Of a stretch of 64,000 nt of DNA, positions 45,751 through 56,446 are shown one piece after another; within the stretch, counting starts at the first letter, position 1, and each line of letters starts with the position of its first letter. The DNA is taken from the NCBI GenBank assembly GCA_027946365.1, contig JAPEUQ010000001.1:3658001-3722000 (forward strand), given 5' to 3'. Source of the stretch: Kalmusia sp. IMI 367209 (Eukaryota > Ascomycota > Dothideomycetes > Pleosporales > Didymosphaeriaceae). The notes under the pieces were generated by a model. The model searched no databases and was not told the DNA's origin. It worked only from the letters and a program-made list of their open reading frames with translations. The position numbers and the translations under genes are program-made.

Positions 45751-47335
45751 TTACAACCAACCGCCTGCCTTCTCGAGAATCTCCCACCCGACAAGCCTCC
45801 ACACCTGCGTCTGGTACCACTCTGGTACGTCCTCGTCTTTGATTTTCGGTACCGGCGGAGGACGTCCCATATTGACCGGCTTCGTCAGTATGTCCACGAA
45901 GTCGTCATTGATCTTATTGCCAAATGTGCAAGCGATCAGGGTTCTCTGAAGGCGATCTTGTGCAAGTAAACTGAGCTTAGTCCTTGTGGATGAAACACTT
46001 TTCATAGTAATTGTCCGAGCAAGGCTAGCCTTAGCCTTCCGAGGCGACTGCTCATTTGCGTGCAAAGGAGCAACGCCAATTACCCTTTCTAAGACAACGA
46101 CTAGGGCTTTGACCTCCAGTCGAACGATTGTAGCTTCTGTGGCTTCGAGGGCAATCTCGTGAGCGCCCTCAGGTTCTGGTGGCTTTACAATGCGCCCTTC
46201 GATCGTAGCACCTCGCGGACGGCCGAATGTGCAATGGTAGAGCTGCTCGCCGACTCGCTCGAGAAGAATGTATGCGATACCGTCAAAGAGCTTATGATGT
46301 ACCGCGTTATCTTTGCCCAAATAACCCACAAATGTAGCAAGAAGATGAGCGATATTTCGAGCCGCGATAGATTCTTGAATAGTCTCTGAGGCTGGACGAG
46401 TGCCCATCTTCCACGCAGCTTGCTGCGCTGCTAGCTTGATTGCGTCCAGCGCAGCAGATGCCAATTTCACACACTCGAATATGATGATACCTGAACGACG
46501 TGACCCAGGGCTATGCTCTTCAAGTTTGTCGAGAGCCATCAGAATCAGATTCCACGCCCTAGCACACGCGATCATCAAGCATGAAAGTTCGGTTTTCTCT
46601 TGACCAATTGGAGCAAGGTTTAGTTGACTCTTGGTGCGAATTGCTAAGCGATCATGATTCTTCGCTATGATGGGGAGTATCTGGCCCAAGGCGCTCGCGA
46701 TCCCTACAACACTCGAGCAGATGGAATCGACATCGATCTCATGTCGTCTGAGCAGTTTTTGGCATGTCCACATATGCTGTACGACGGTCGCCCCATCTGG
46801 TGTATATCTATTAGTTGGAACTATAGTTCTTGCTTATTCACTTACGCTGGCCTAGTGTTTCTAGTAGTTCTAAGTCATCCTGGAGTATTTCCTCTGCGCT
46901 AGTTTGCTTTGCTGTCTGCGCTTTGGTTCTTCGCGGTCGTTTCGCAGCGGGTTTCTCTCCTTTGCTATTTGGAGAAATTGTTTTCATGATGTCGCCAGAG
47001 TCGTCCTCTGCTAAATTCCCCGAACGGTGGACACTGCGCTCAAGACTTGCAACTTTGGTCTCTAGTTCACGGCACCTCTGATCAGTGGCATTGCACCTCT
47101 GTTGCCAATATGCAATGAGATCGAGATGAGAACCTTGCTCATTTTCGGGTATTTGCTGTTGTCCGCGCTTGAGGTGGGCTCGAAGGTGAAGAACATAATC
47201 TAAAGAATCAACATCCGTACAAGCACGCTGCTTCGGGCAGTACCTCTCGCTGAAATCCCAGGTGGAGTTGCTCTGACAATGGCAAGAGCGAGAGCAAGTG
47301 ACTGGGGTGATGGGAGGAGGTAGACATGTGCAACT
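45751..47335 (-). CDS. Unrecognised protein with a Cys-rich head and NLS-like patch, 5' end unresolved
   Basis: Two exons are supported: 46846-47335 (open, no ATG) and 45751-46796, joined by a 49-bp intron with a CTAAT branch point. Together they code at least 512 residues. The head carries clustered Cys (TCSRSCHCQSN, SERYCPKQRACTD). A coiled-coil-like segment follows (DQRCRELETKVASLERSV), then a bipartite basic patch KGEKPAAKRPRRTKAQ that looks like a nuclear signal. The rest is helical, with a conserved-looking end (ACTFGNKINDDFVDIL, EWYQTQVWRLVGWEILEK). The layout resembles fungal regulators without a clear DNA-binding domain, but I do not recognise it. The start must lie in an upstream exon or be hidden by an assembly error near 47310-47350. 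Confidence 0.6.
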
Positions 47336-47795
47336 TCAGTCGCAGTTGGAGTTGGGGTTTGCGACGTCATAGCTGCAATGGCAAGTTTGAGTGATTAGCA
47401 AGGCGGAACGATGGGAGCGAGAGGCGTTAGGAAAGCGCGATGGTCTGGCTATTGAAAGTCAACAGTGGCAGGAATACAGAAGGACCCAATGACTTACGTC
47501 TCCGCTATGCACAAAGCAAAGCGAGCGTTGGTGGAAAAGAACTGCTATAAAGATGAGGAAGTTCTTGTCAGGGATCGGGATGTGCGACGAGTATTGGGCA
47601 AGAGCAACGGAGAAAACAATGGAAAGAGCACTGATAATGCAGCGACAACTCGTTTTAAGCGCAGGAATAGTCTAAGTTCTCATCCCAACAATTATTTGCT
47701 GAGGCAGAGTATGGTACATTGAAGTGATTGGTTTTGTACACTTACGAACAGTTACAATTGCACTCTCATCGTGCAGCAAGCCTACTTATTATACA
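47336..47795. other. Intergenic region
   Basis: Should contain the missing first exon of the preceding minus gene and the 3' flank of mL38. A plus-strand frame at 47465-47722 has no support. Confidence 0.4.
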
Positions 47796-49222
47796 CTACC
47801 GCATCCGCTCAGTTCTTTTCTTGTAAGGCAGCGGTTCTATTTTCTTGCGCTTGAACTCAACGTTGGCCTCCTTCTCCAACCCGTTTCTCTGCATGACACC
47901 GGCCATGCTCTCGTCCCACTTCGTCCTGAAGAGGGTGACGCCGATCGGCTTCAGCTTATGCTTGTCGACGAAGCTCCTTAGGATGAAACCGTCCCTCTTA
48001 GTCCTCGTTATCCCGGCAACATTCAACGCCTGCGCGTCCTTCTGCTCTAGGACGAAGACGGCCAAACGGTGGTAAGGAGCACCCTTGTGTGCCCACGGTG
48101 GCAGCCAAGGTAGCGCAATTTTCTTGGCTTCCGCATCTGTAGTCTTCCTATCCTGCTGCTCGAACGTGTTCAAAGGAATCGACGTCTGATCGGGCGCTAT
48201 GGGAATGTTGGAAGCAATAAAGTGGCAGCGGTAGGTGAAGCTGTCCTTTTCGGGGATGGGTACATCAGCGTCCACCACAACAACGGTCACCAGCTTCTGC
48301 CCGCGTTCGAAGGTTTGCACAGAGAGGCGAGGCAGCTTTTCGCTAATGGCCGAATCGACAAAGTCGCCGGTTGGAACGTTCTTTCGGCCGAATGCAAGGT
48401 CGACATCGACGACGGGATCGATAGCGGGTAGGAGATCGGGGACGATGCCAAATTGCGATATACGTTGCTCGAGGACGAGGCGCTTGTACTTGCGCCACTT
48501 CTGGTCGGCAAGGTAGCGGTAAATAGGCTTTTTCATATCACCTGCAATGGATTAGTCCTTTCTCACATCCATCAAGTTTGAAAGATACCCGACGTACCTT
48601 CTCCGTCCTCGAACTTCTTCTTGACCATGGGATCATTGATGTCGGCAAGGATGACTAGGTCGTTGAGATGATTCCGCATACTCCTTAGTCGGTCTTCTTT
48701 GGCCGCTTCGCCTCCGCTTACAGCAGGATCTTGAGTCTTCAGATTCTCTATCCTTAATGTCTGCGTTGCGATCTCCTTCAATTTCTCCTTCCGATCCTCA
48801 AGCAAGAACTTCCGAGCCTCCTGGAAGCACTGGTATGGCAGCTGTTCGAAAGGAATCTGCTCAGCTTGAGCCGCTGTAGTTCGATTGATGATCGCACGGC
48901 GACGACGGGAACCAATGGGCTGCACTCCTTCTCTTCGAACGAGACGACGCTCGTCGCGTTTCTGCTCTACCTGGGCTGGGTCCAGCTCTCCCCATTTCTG
49001 CATATATTCTGGTATATCTTTTGGTGCAGCTTCGTCTCTTGTAGGAGCTGCCGGGGCTGGCGGTGGTGGAGTTGAGGGCTGGGTCTGCAGCTCTTCGCGG
49101 GCAGCTGCGGAGGAGGTCAGGAACCGTCGAGCGCCATTTAGGGACGCATCACTTCCAACGGTCTGGCGCGCGCGTCGGAAGCACGCGTTAAAGTGCCGTA
49201 TGGACGGCTTGACAGGCGCCAT
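47796..49222 (-). CDS. MRPL35: Mitochondrial large-subunit ribosomal protein mL38 (yeast MRPL35)
   Basis: Exons are 48598-49222 and 47796-48541, giving 456 residues. The N-terminus (MAPVKPSIRHFNACFRRARQ, then RRFLTSSAAA) is a mitochondrial presequence. After a helical part with KKPIYRYLADQKWRKYKR comes a PEBP-like fold (VTVVVVDADVPIPEKDSFTY, LPWLPPWAHKGAPYHRLAVF, ending TLFRTKWDESMAGVMQRNGL), the mark of mL38. It belongs to the mitoribosome's central protuberance. It is head to head with uL4m over 130 bp, so the two are likely expressed together. Confidence 0.92.
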
Positions 49223-49352
49223 TGCGACTGATGAGAGAGAAGACAGATGCAATGCCAATAGTCGCAGGAAAATGCTACGGTCGTGCACGGGCCACTCAAG
49301 TTTTCTTACACCTCCGCGTCCAGCTCCGCGACACTGAACCACCCCGTCTGGC
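49223..49352. promoter_or_regulatory. 130-bp bidirectional promoter between two mitoribosomal genes
   Basis: The spacer between mL38 (-) and uL4m (+) start codons. It contains a CCAAT box at 49255-49259, the site of the HAP complex that drives respiratory and mitochondrial genes in fungi. Shared control is inferred. Confidence 0.6.
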
Positions 49353-51016
49353 ATGGCTTCTCCGAGGATAGCGACGCCAATGCGCGGCGTCTCATTTCAA
49401 TTGAGTAGATTGTCGCTACGGCAAGATGCTGTTCCTGTAAGTATGCTTCAGCTCCAGCCCAGGCAAAGGCTAATGGCTTCCAGAAATCACTATCATCCTC
49501 CTTTGCCCGCTCAATAACGACGTCCACATCTTTGCAAGCTGCCGTTTCGTCAATAACAACTTCCGTCGATGGATATGTTCCCGTGAAGCCATTCGAAGAG
49601 CAGTCGGTGCTCGCAACCATCCATAAGTTCCCATCTCTAGAACCCCTCCGCCTCGAACGTTATCCCTCCAACCAACTCAACCTCCCCACACGAAAGGACA
49701 TCCTCCACCGCGCAGTCATCTACGAAGGAGACAAGACACGATCGAGCACTGCATCAACAAAAACACGCTATGAAATTCGGGGTTCAGCAAAGAAGATTCG
49801 GCCGCAGAAGGGCTCGGGTCGCGCACGTCTAGGTGACAAGAAGTCGCCAATGCTTAGAGGAGGTGGAGTAGCACACGGTCCCAAACCACGCGACTTCTCC
49901 ACGGGTCTGCAAAAGAAGGTCTACGATCTAGCATGGAGGACAGCTCTTTCATACCGCTACCGAAAAGGCGAATTAATCATTGTGGACAATGCCATAGAAT
50001 TAGAGAGCCCCTCGCAGCGGCTCCTAACCCACATTTTCGACCTACACGAGCGAGAGCGCGGACGCGGACGAAGCCTCCTTGTCACGAGCGAGAGCCGACC
50101 TCTCCTTGAACAAACCCTCGACAGAATGGACCGCCGGAGACAGGCCCTCACATGGGAAGAAGTTGATGTAAAAGACCTTCTCGAACTCTCGCGCATCATC
50201 ATCGAGCGCCGCGCCCTCCGCCTAATTTTAAACGACCACCAATCTGACCTTACACCTACGAAATCGCCATTTCACTCGTTTGGAAACGGACTGCCAACAC
50301 AGGAATCCATTCCGGGCTGGGCCGAGTTCCGCGCGCTCATGCTCGCATCCCCCGCTGAGCGCGATACCGTCCGCGCAGACGCCTATGAATCCGTCGCCTT
50401 CTCCCGCTGGCAGCGCGCTGAGTCCCTACCTCAAGAGTCCACCGAGAAATTAACCCTTACCATCTCCGCATACGAGCTCCTGGCCGAAGCAAAGGACCTC
50501 CGCCGCGCACAACTTCCCACGTTCGCTTACCTCGAGCACGTCTTCAACCAGGCAGAGGACCGGGCCGCAACGCTTACCGACGCGCGCGAAGCCGATGAAG
50601 CCGCTGTCGAAGCCGGCATCGCACAGCTCACCTGGCGCGAAACCGTCCTGCAATCCTACGAGCTGCTTGCGCAAGCCGCGGAACACCGACGCGACGCGTA
50701 CCGCTGGAAGAAAGAGGAGATTTTGGCGGAGAGGGAGGAGAGTGATGCGGGGGATGCGCGGACAGATGTCGCCGAGGCGGAACTCGATGTATTAAGGGCA
50801 AAGAAGGAACTTGCGCAAGCGCGGGCGCAGGTCTGTATTAATAATCAGGACCATGCGGGCGCGCGGAAGTGGCAGGGTGAAGCGGAAGAGTTGGAGGCAC
50901 AGGAGCAAGCTGTGGTGGGTGAGGAGGAGCTCGAGCATGGGGAAAGGCTTGAGGAGGAAATAGCTAAGTACGAGGCCGAGGAGAAAAAGTCCAAGGGAGA
51001 TTCGCAAAAGCAGTAA
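49353..51016 (+). CDS. YML6: Mitochondrial ribosomal protein uL4m (YmL6) with a long C-terminal extension
   Basis: Exons are 49353-49440 and 49539-51016, giving 521 residues. Exon 1 codes a presequence (MASPRIATPMRGVSFQLSRL). The uL4 core is clear: RKDILHRAVIYEGDKTR, KKIRPQKGSGRARLGDKKSP with the uL4 signature loop, GGGVAHGPKPRDFS, then WRTALSYRYRKGELIIVD. uL4 lines the exit tunnel of the large subunit. The family usually ends near 280-300 residues; here about 230 more follow, Ala/Glu/Arg-rich and largely coiled-coil (VAEAELDVLRAKKELAQARA). The splice uses a GTATGC donor, chosen because it alone joins the presequence in frame. Confidence 0.9.
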
Positions 51017-51520
51017 GAAAAGTGGACGAGGACTAGATCTTTGTAGATCCGTCTGGAGAGTCACATACTGATCCAGCAATAAGTCTCGAGATGAGAGCAT
51101 AAAGAGTAGGAGCGCTCCTTTGTGTTAGGACTTGTATAAGTAGTGTACGGGTAGGCGATCTGCATAGCATGGATATACTACATGTAGGATATCGTAGTTG
51201 GTTTGTACATGTCCTTTCTTCACAATATATCCGCGTTTAGACTTCGCACTCGCTTGTTCATTGCATTCATTTAACTCCTTTTCTGGGAGCTACAAGGGTC
51301 ATCTCCACGTCTAAACCCGTGCTGTCAAATGCTTCATGTAGGCGTGTGTGACGTGTGTGTCACCGCTGCTCCTGATCCCTCATGCTAACGCCATTTCCAT
51401 AGGCCAATGTAGCGCCTTCTGTAGCTCGCGCCATAACGCCAGGCCATGCCCTCGAAGTCCAAATGATAGTCTTTCCTATGCTCGATTGATGATCCACATC
51501 CACTGTAGCACGCTCTCCGC
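51017..51520. other. Convergent intergenic region
   Basis: 3' flanks of uL4m (+) and CSN5 (-). No other feature is seen. Confidence 0.45.
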
Positions 51521-52728
51521 TCAGCTCTTCATCTCAACCTCCTCATCTCCAGACACCTCCTTTCCCACCCCAAACACCTTCTCCTTGACCTTTGCACTGA
51601 GTAGTCCCATCTCCTCTTCGCGCGCAATCTTCCCTCCAGCAGCCCCAACTTCCCCACCTGTCCTTTGCCGTCTCCCCCAGCCCCGTACACCCCCTTCCTC
51701 TTCATACTACTCGTCTCTTGTGCCACCTTCCGCGCCAAATCGCTAATTTGCTTCGTCCCGTACTCGCGATTTGAGATCAATGGGCTAGACGATAACGTAC
51801 CGACCCAGTATTTGTTCCACAGCGAATCCAGCAGCTTCGCGTCGAGGGAAGACTTGTAGTGCGAGACAGTGAGAGGATAGTAGTGACTCGCATGCGCGCC
51901 GAAATCCTCGATCTTGCCCAGCGGAATGGTCTGGAAGCCGTCTGCGTCGGTACCTCCACCTCCAGTCTTCTTCTCCTTAGACTCAACATAGCCATCAGGA
52001 AACGTGCGGAACGCGCCAATTTCCACCTTGCCCGCGCTCACTGTGCGGTCGGGATCAATCACCACGGCCACGAACGGATCCTGCCACGTCTGCTGCGCCT
52101 TCTGCGTATTCACATCAATGCCCGACAACCAGCAGCCATACCCTGGATGGCTATGATACCAGCCAACGACATTCTCCGCCTGGCCCTGCTCGCGTGCTCT
52201 ACCTAGAAACTCGACCAAGTACTCGTTAGCTTCGTCCTGCGCGTTCACCCGCGTCTCGGTGCCTTCGACGGGGAGCCGGAAGGCGTCTGAGACGACGAAG
52301 GTGTGGGCTTCGATTTTTCCGAGCATGAGGCCCATTACTTCGAGCGTGCCGCCGGAGCGGGCGTGCATGACCATCTTTAGGAGGGCCACGGCTGAGATGC
52401 GAACTGATGTGAAGTGGTGCGGGTCGGTACGCCAGGGTTTAGCGTCATTGATGGCTTTTTGATCGGGCGCGGAGTAAGTGTAGAGGGCGTCTTTGGTGGG
52501 GTCGACGAGTTTGATGGAGTTTTCGAGCTCTGGGAATGGTCAGATGGCCTCGCGGGGTAGTATTATGGATGGAGGGTATTGAGATGGATAAGAAGCTGCT
52601 GGAGGATTTTTGACCTTACCCCATGTCTTGAGAGCGGTACCCATCTTCGCGATGGGTGTGAGAGGTGTGCTTTGAGAAGGTGTAGAGTTTGGGGTTGAGG
52701 CGGTAATGGAGCTGGCGGGGAGCTTCAT
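51521..52728 (-). CDS. CSN5: COP9 signalosome subunit 5, JAMM deneddylase (frameshifted near the C-terminus)
   Basis: Exons are 52620-52728 and 51521-52529. The catalytic JAMM motif is intact: Glu in [13 protein letters not shown], then the zinc ligands in [33 protein letters not shown] opens exon 2, as in other CSN5 proteins. The enzyme removes Nedd8 from cullins and so controls SCF ligases. The frame breaks near the C4 run 51652-51655: with one more base, GKGQ continues into [20 protein letters not shown], a CSN5-like C-terminal helix, ending at 51521-51523 after about 372 residues. As read, the tail turns into Arg-rich nonsense ending at 51529. The position of the missing base is only certain to within about 51650-51695. 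Confidence 0.92.
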
Positions 52729-52975
52729 GCCAAGCCAAGAACAGGCACCAGCGCGGCGGGGCGGTCACGTAAAGCTCCAAACAATGATAAGAAACATGGA
52801 GCGGTGGGTATTGTGGAAAGTTATATAAGTAAAAATTCAATATTGGCATTCAGTCCTGCGTAACTTCTGAGATACCATCTATCTGATTATAATATAACAC
52901 CCTAGATCTTCCATCAAATACTTTCCCGACCCGCCGACGTCCTTTAGTGAAGCTAAAGAGTTGAAACAGACAGAA

Positions 52976-53739
52976 TTACTTGTACCCCATCGTCTCATTC
53001 ATTTTCCTGGCCTCCTCCTCTTTTGCGGCTACCCACCTGCTTGTCAACTCCTTGTTCTCCGCCGTCAACTTCTCATTGTCCTTTTCCTTTACGTTGAGCT
53101 GCATCTGCAGCACTATCATGTCGTCCTGGACATTCTCCGCCAACTTCGTCTTTTCTTTAGCCTCATCCGTTGTGTCCTTCATTTTCCTCTCAAGCTGTCT
53201 ATTTTTCTTCTCCAGCTGTGTGATCTGCCTGCTTTGTTCGGTGGTCGTAGTCTTATACATGTTGTTCTCTGCAGCGAGCAAAGATATTTGGGATTCTTGC
53301 TCTCCGCGAACTTTGTTTGAAGACGCAAGTTCGGCGCGGATTTGAGCGATATTGGGCGGCTCTGCAGGTGCGAGAGGGGGTGGTGTGCCTTGAGAGGAAG
53401 ACCTGTAGTATCTCCAGTTGGATTTGGACTCAGCTTTCGATGCCCTCGCCTGTATCGTTTCTGTAGAGGCATTTGGTGAGGCGTCGCGCTGTTCGGCGGC
53501 GATTAATCTTGCCTTCTCAGCAGCTGCGGTGCGGTCGGCGAGCGTAGTAACTATATTGAATCAGAAATCTGTACATATCTCTTTGGAAAGCATAAACGTG
53601 CAGAACACGCATGTAAAATGAACAGGAATTACTTACAAGCATTAATATACTTTTCATGCGCTTTCTCACGTTTGTCACGCGCCTCCAACGCTGATAAGTA
53701 TTGCTTCAGCGGGTCAACCGGGGAGTTTGAAGTCATCAT
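52976..53739 (-). CDS. ATG16: Autophagy protein Atg16
   Basis: Exons are 53637-53739 and 52976-53550, giving 225 residues. The start MMTSNSPVDPLKQYLSALEA, the helical Atg5-binding N-terminus, the SNWRYYRSSSQGTPPPL linker and the long coiled coil (ITQLEKKNRQLERKMKDTTD, MQLNVKEKDNEKLTAENKEL) ending SRWVAAKEEEARKMNE match fungal Atg16. The protein dimerises through the coiled coil and holds the Atg12-Atg5 conjugate at the growing autophagosome. There is no WD40 domain, as usual in fungi. Its start lies 276 bp from that of the mitochondrial IF3 gene, head to head. Confidence 0.92.
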
Positions 53740-54015
53740 GGCGGCAAGTCAAAGAGGTTACGACTGGGACTTGGTCTATGCAACGGTGGGTGTCCTCGTA
53801 TCATGATGCGGGTTACACATGGCAAGGCTGTGGCTGCCTTCCCCCGCGAGCCATGAAGCTGTGAATGCGGAGCGGCGGGGCGGAGGTGACGCCTGCCCGA
53901 CCTTAAGCGGTCCGTGCGCTAGTTTCACGCGAAAGCTTCCATCATTCGCATCAATGAATTCACATCTGTCTCTCCTTCAGGTCATTCTTTTAGTACCAAT
54001 CCCCTACTCATAATC

Positions 54016-54828
54016 ATGTCTCGCTACCACCTGACCGGCACCTCCCGGGCCCTCTTCCGCGTCTTCGTCGCTCCAAACCTCGCTCCACGCCTCCCACTAC
54101 AACCCCAACGTGCGCATGTTCTTGCACGATCCATCCCATTCCTCCCAATAACTTCCTCGCGCACGAAAGTAGGCGGCTCCAGCAAACGCCCCAAACGTCA
54201 AGCGCTGTCCGACATCTACACCTTCGACAACGCCATCACCGCGCACTACATCAACCTCATCGACGAATCCGGCAAGTTTATCCCCAACATCCACATCGAC
54301 TCCGTCCTCCCGCGCATAAAACGCGTCACACACCACCTTCTCCAGATCTCCGACGGGAAGTATGACGAGTTTGGGGATCCGGATCCAGATCATTTACCCA
54401 CCTGCAAAATCGTCTCAAAGATCGACCTGCGAAACCAATATAACAAGAAACTGGACATTGAAAGGAAGGTGACCAAGGGACCTAGTACAAAAAACTTGGA
54501 GCTTAATTGGGCGATTGCCGGAGGTGATTTGAAGCACAGACTAGAGAAGCTCAAGGGTTTTTTGAGGGAGGGAAGGAAGGTGGAGATTTTGCTGGGACCT
54601 AAAAGGAGGGGAAAGAAAGCTACGGAGGCTGAATGTCAGAACGTGCTCAAGGCGGTTAGAGATGCGGTGGATGAGTGTAAGGGGGCGGGCGAAATGAAAA
54701 GGGAAGGGACGGTGGGCGGGGTATTGACGTTGGTGTTGCAGGGGCGCAAGCTGAAGGAGGATAAAGTTGATGAAACTGAGGAAGAAAGCGGTGTGAATGG
54801 CGTTCCAAAAGAGGCGGCGACCGCTTGA
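54016..54828 (+). CDS. Mitochondrial translation initiation factor 3-like protein
   Basis: A single exon of 270 residues. The N-terminus is basic and hydrophobic (MSRYHLTGTSRALFRVFVAP), fitting import into mitochondria. The body follows the IF3 plan: an N-terminal part with ITAHYINLIDESGKF, a linker, and a C-terminal part with NLELNWAIAGGDLKHRLEKL and GRKVEILLGPKRRGKKATEA, where bacterial IF3 binds the small subunit. It should act in mitochondrial start-site selection, as yeast Aim23 does. A Lys/Glu-rich tail is added at the C-terminus. Confidence 0.85.
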   Translation: MSRYHLTGTSRALFRVFVAPNLAPRLPLQPQRAHVLARSIPFLPITSSRTKVGGSSKRPKRQALSDIYTFDNAITAHYINLIDESGKFIPNIHIDSVLPRIKRVTHHLLQISDGKYDEFGDPDPDHLPTCKIVSKIDLRNQYNKKLDIERKVTKGPSTKNLELNWAIAGGDLKHRLEKLKGFLREGRKVEILLGPKRRGKKATEAECQNVLKAVRDAVDECKGAGEMKREGTVGGVLTLVLQGRKLKEDKVDETEEESGVNGVPKEAATA

Positions 54829-55741
54829 ACATCAGGAAAATAATGGCTATCAATTTTGCTTAAATGCGCGGCAGAGGGTAAAGGCACCACGAGCTGCGGA
54901 GCGGGAGATCTCCTCGAAGACCTAGGGTTGGCCTACAGTATCAGAAGAGCTGCGCATGAGTGGTATAGGCAACACAATCGCCATGAAGTCATTCATAGAC
55001 GACGAAAGATAGACATAGGACGAGAGGAGTCCGGGTGTGTACATACACGTCGTCGTAGAGCTACATGTATTATATTGTACAATCTTGTACACCGCTTAGC
55101 CAATAGCCATGAGTTGTTCGATTAAAAGAAGCTTTATGTGCATCTTGTCTTTTTTAGGAACATCCAAATATAGATCTCTACCTAAGGAACCAACAGGGGC
55201 TCAAGTTATGTGGTAACATTTTCAAAAGTCGAAATGATGACTTTTGTGCACGAGGGTGAGTGAGTCTAAGAGCCGTCACCCGATTTGACCATTTTGTACA
55301 CCGTACTTTGATACTGTCCATGGGACTAGGATTTATCAAATATACATTGCATTCAGTGACTACATTTATGTCTTGATATACACAGCCTGCATATGGCGTA
55401 CTGAAATGCGCAAGGAACTCGCATATTCATTTCACTTCACAAGGCAGGTTGGTAGCATGACGGGATTGTCTAAAATTTTTTCCTTGTTTGTCCATGCTGT
55501 TTCATTCCTAGAAATTCCTGTTTCGAAGGTGCATTTTGGGTTGTACATGCACTCATCCAGTGTGGGACCTCGGAAGGTGCATTTCCTCTTCCATACCCTG
55601 CCTCGAATGTCTCCACATCATATTGTCTACAACGTCTCGCGGTGTCCGGGTATCTCAAACGTGGCCGTTGGTGTGATGAACAACCCTCGGGTCCCTTAAA
55701 GGGTCAAGCAGTGTGCTCTTGCGAAGGAAGACGCAGCGAGC
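54829..55741. other. Convergent intergenic region
   Basis: About 0.9 kb of AT-richer DNA between the IF3 and LSM3 stop codons. Short frames have no signature; no tRNA or repeat is seen. Confidence 0.45.
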
Positions 55742-56184
55742 TCACTGCGCGACTCCCTCCTGCGGCGCGATCAGGACTACCGAGTCGCCTGGAGGCCAAT
55801 CAACACAGTCCTTCCGTAAACTAAAACACATACATACCTCGTACGAATAGCATCTCCGACTGTTTCTTGACCGTCTGCCTACCTGTCAGCTCATGCTCCG
55901 GACTCACGTAACACAGCACTGACCCTCACACGCGGTGGCTCGTCTTCATCCTCTCCCTCGGCAACGAAAATGGTCTCTTCGACGTCCCCGAGGACAAGGT
56001 TGCAATGGCTGTCGTATGCCTGTCACCCAATCAGAAAATCGTTTCCAGGCTTGCGCAAGTCCAAACGTACGTGCAGGCGGCCTTTCAGTTCGCGGTCGCC
56101 GCGCAATTTCACGATTACAATTTCGTCGATGCAGAGGCGTACCAAATCGAGCGGCTCGTTGCTGCTCTCGTCTCTTTCGTCCAT
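55742..56184 (-). CDS. LSM3: U6 snRNA-associated Sm-like protein LSm3
   Basis: Four exons (56071-56184, 55930-56019, 55838-55874, 55742-55788) close to 95 residues, a normal LSm3 length. Seen: [20 protein letters not shown] and DRELKGRLH (Sm1), [19 protein letters not shown] (end of Sm1 and linker), and [18 protein letters not shown] (Sm2). LSm3 is part of the Lsm2-8 ring on U6 snRNA and the Lsm1-7 ring of mRNA decay. Its exons are so short that no long open frame marks the gene. It lies head to head with the DUF1760 gene over 262 bp. The start at 56184 is the first ATG in frame. Confidence 0.93.
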
Positions 56185-56446
56185 GGCAGGCGAGCGTGGA
56201 AGGCTTGCGACAGAATCGTAGGTTTGTCCCACTACACGTTCGAAGTTGAGCTTTGGTGCTGCTGCTCTGATCGGCTGGTGGCTTGGCGGCGGGACGGCTC
56301 CTAGCTAAATTAGTCACTAGCGGTACGTCATTGCGTACTTCGTCATGCTACGGAGCCGCGTACAAGCCCAGCTGGTACGTCTCCAGCTCTTCTGAAACGT
56401 ATTCCTTCGAAAGTCAACCTATCGGCGAGTCATAGCACCTACGATC

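Noticed and set aside
46821..46845. 25-nt intron joining the two exons of the unrecognised gene at 45751-47335
   Set aside because: It would keep the frame but is too short for a spliceosomal intron; the 49-nt version ending at 46797 also keeps the frame and has a branch point.
47465..47722. 85-codon plus-strand frame
   Set aside because: No family signature, low-complexity Asn/Arg content, and it overlaps the probable 5' region of the minus-strand gene.
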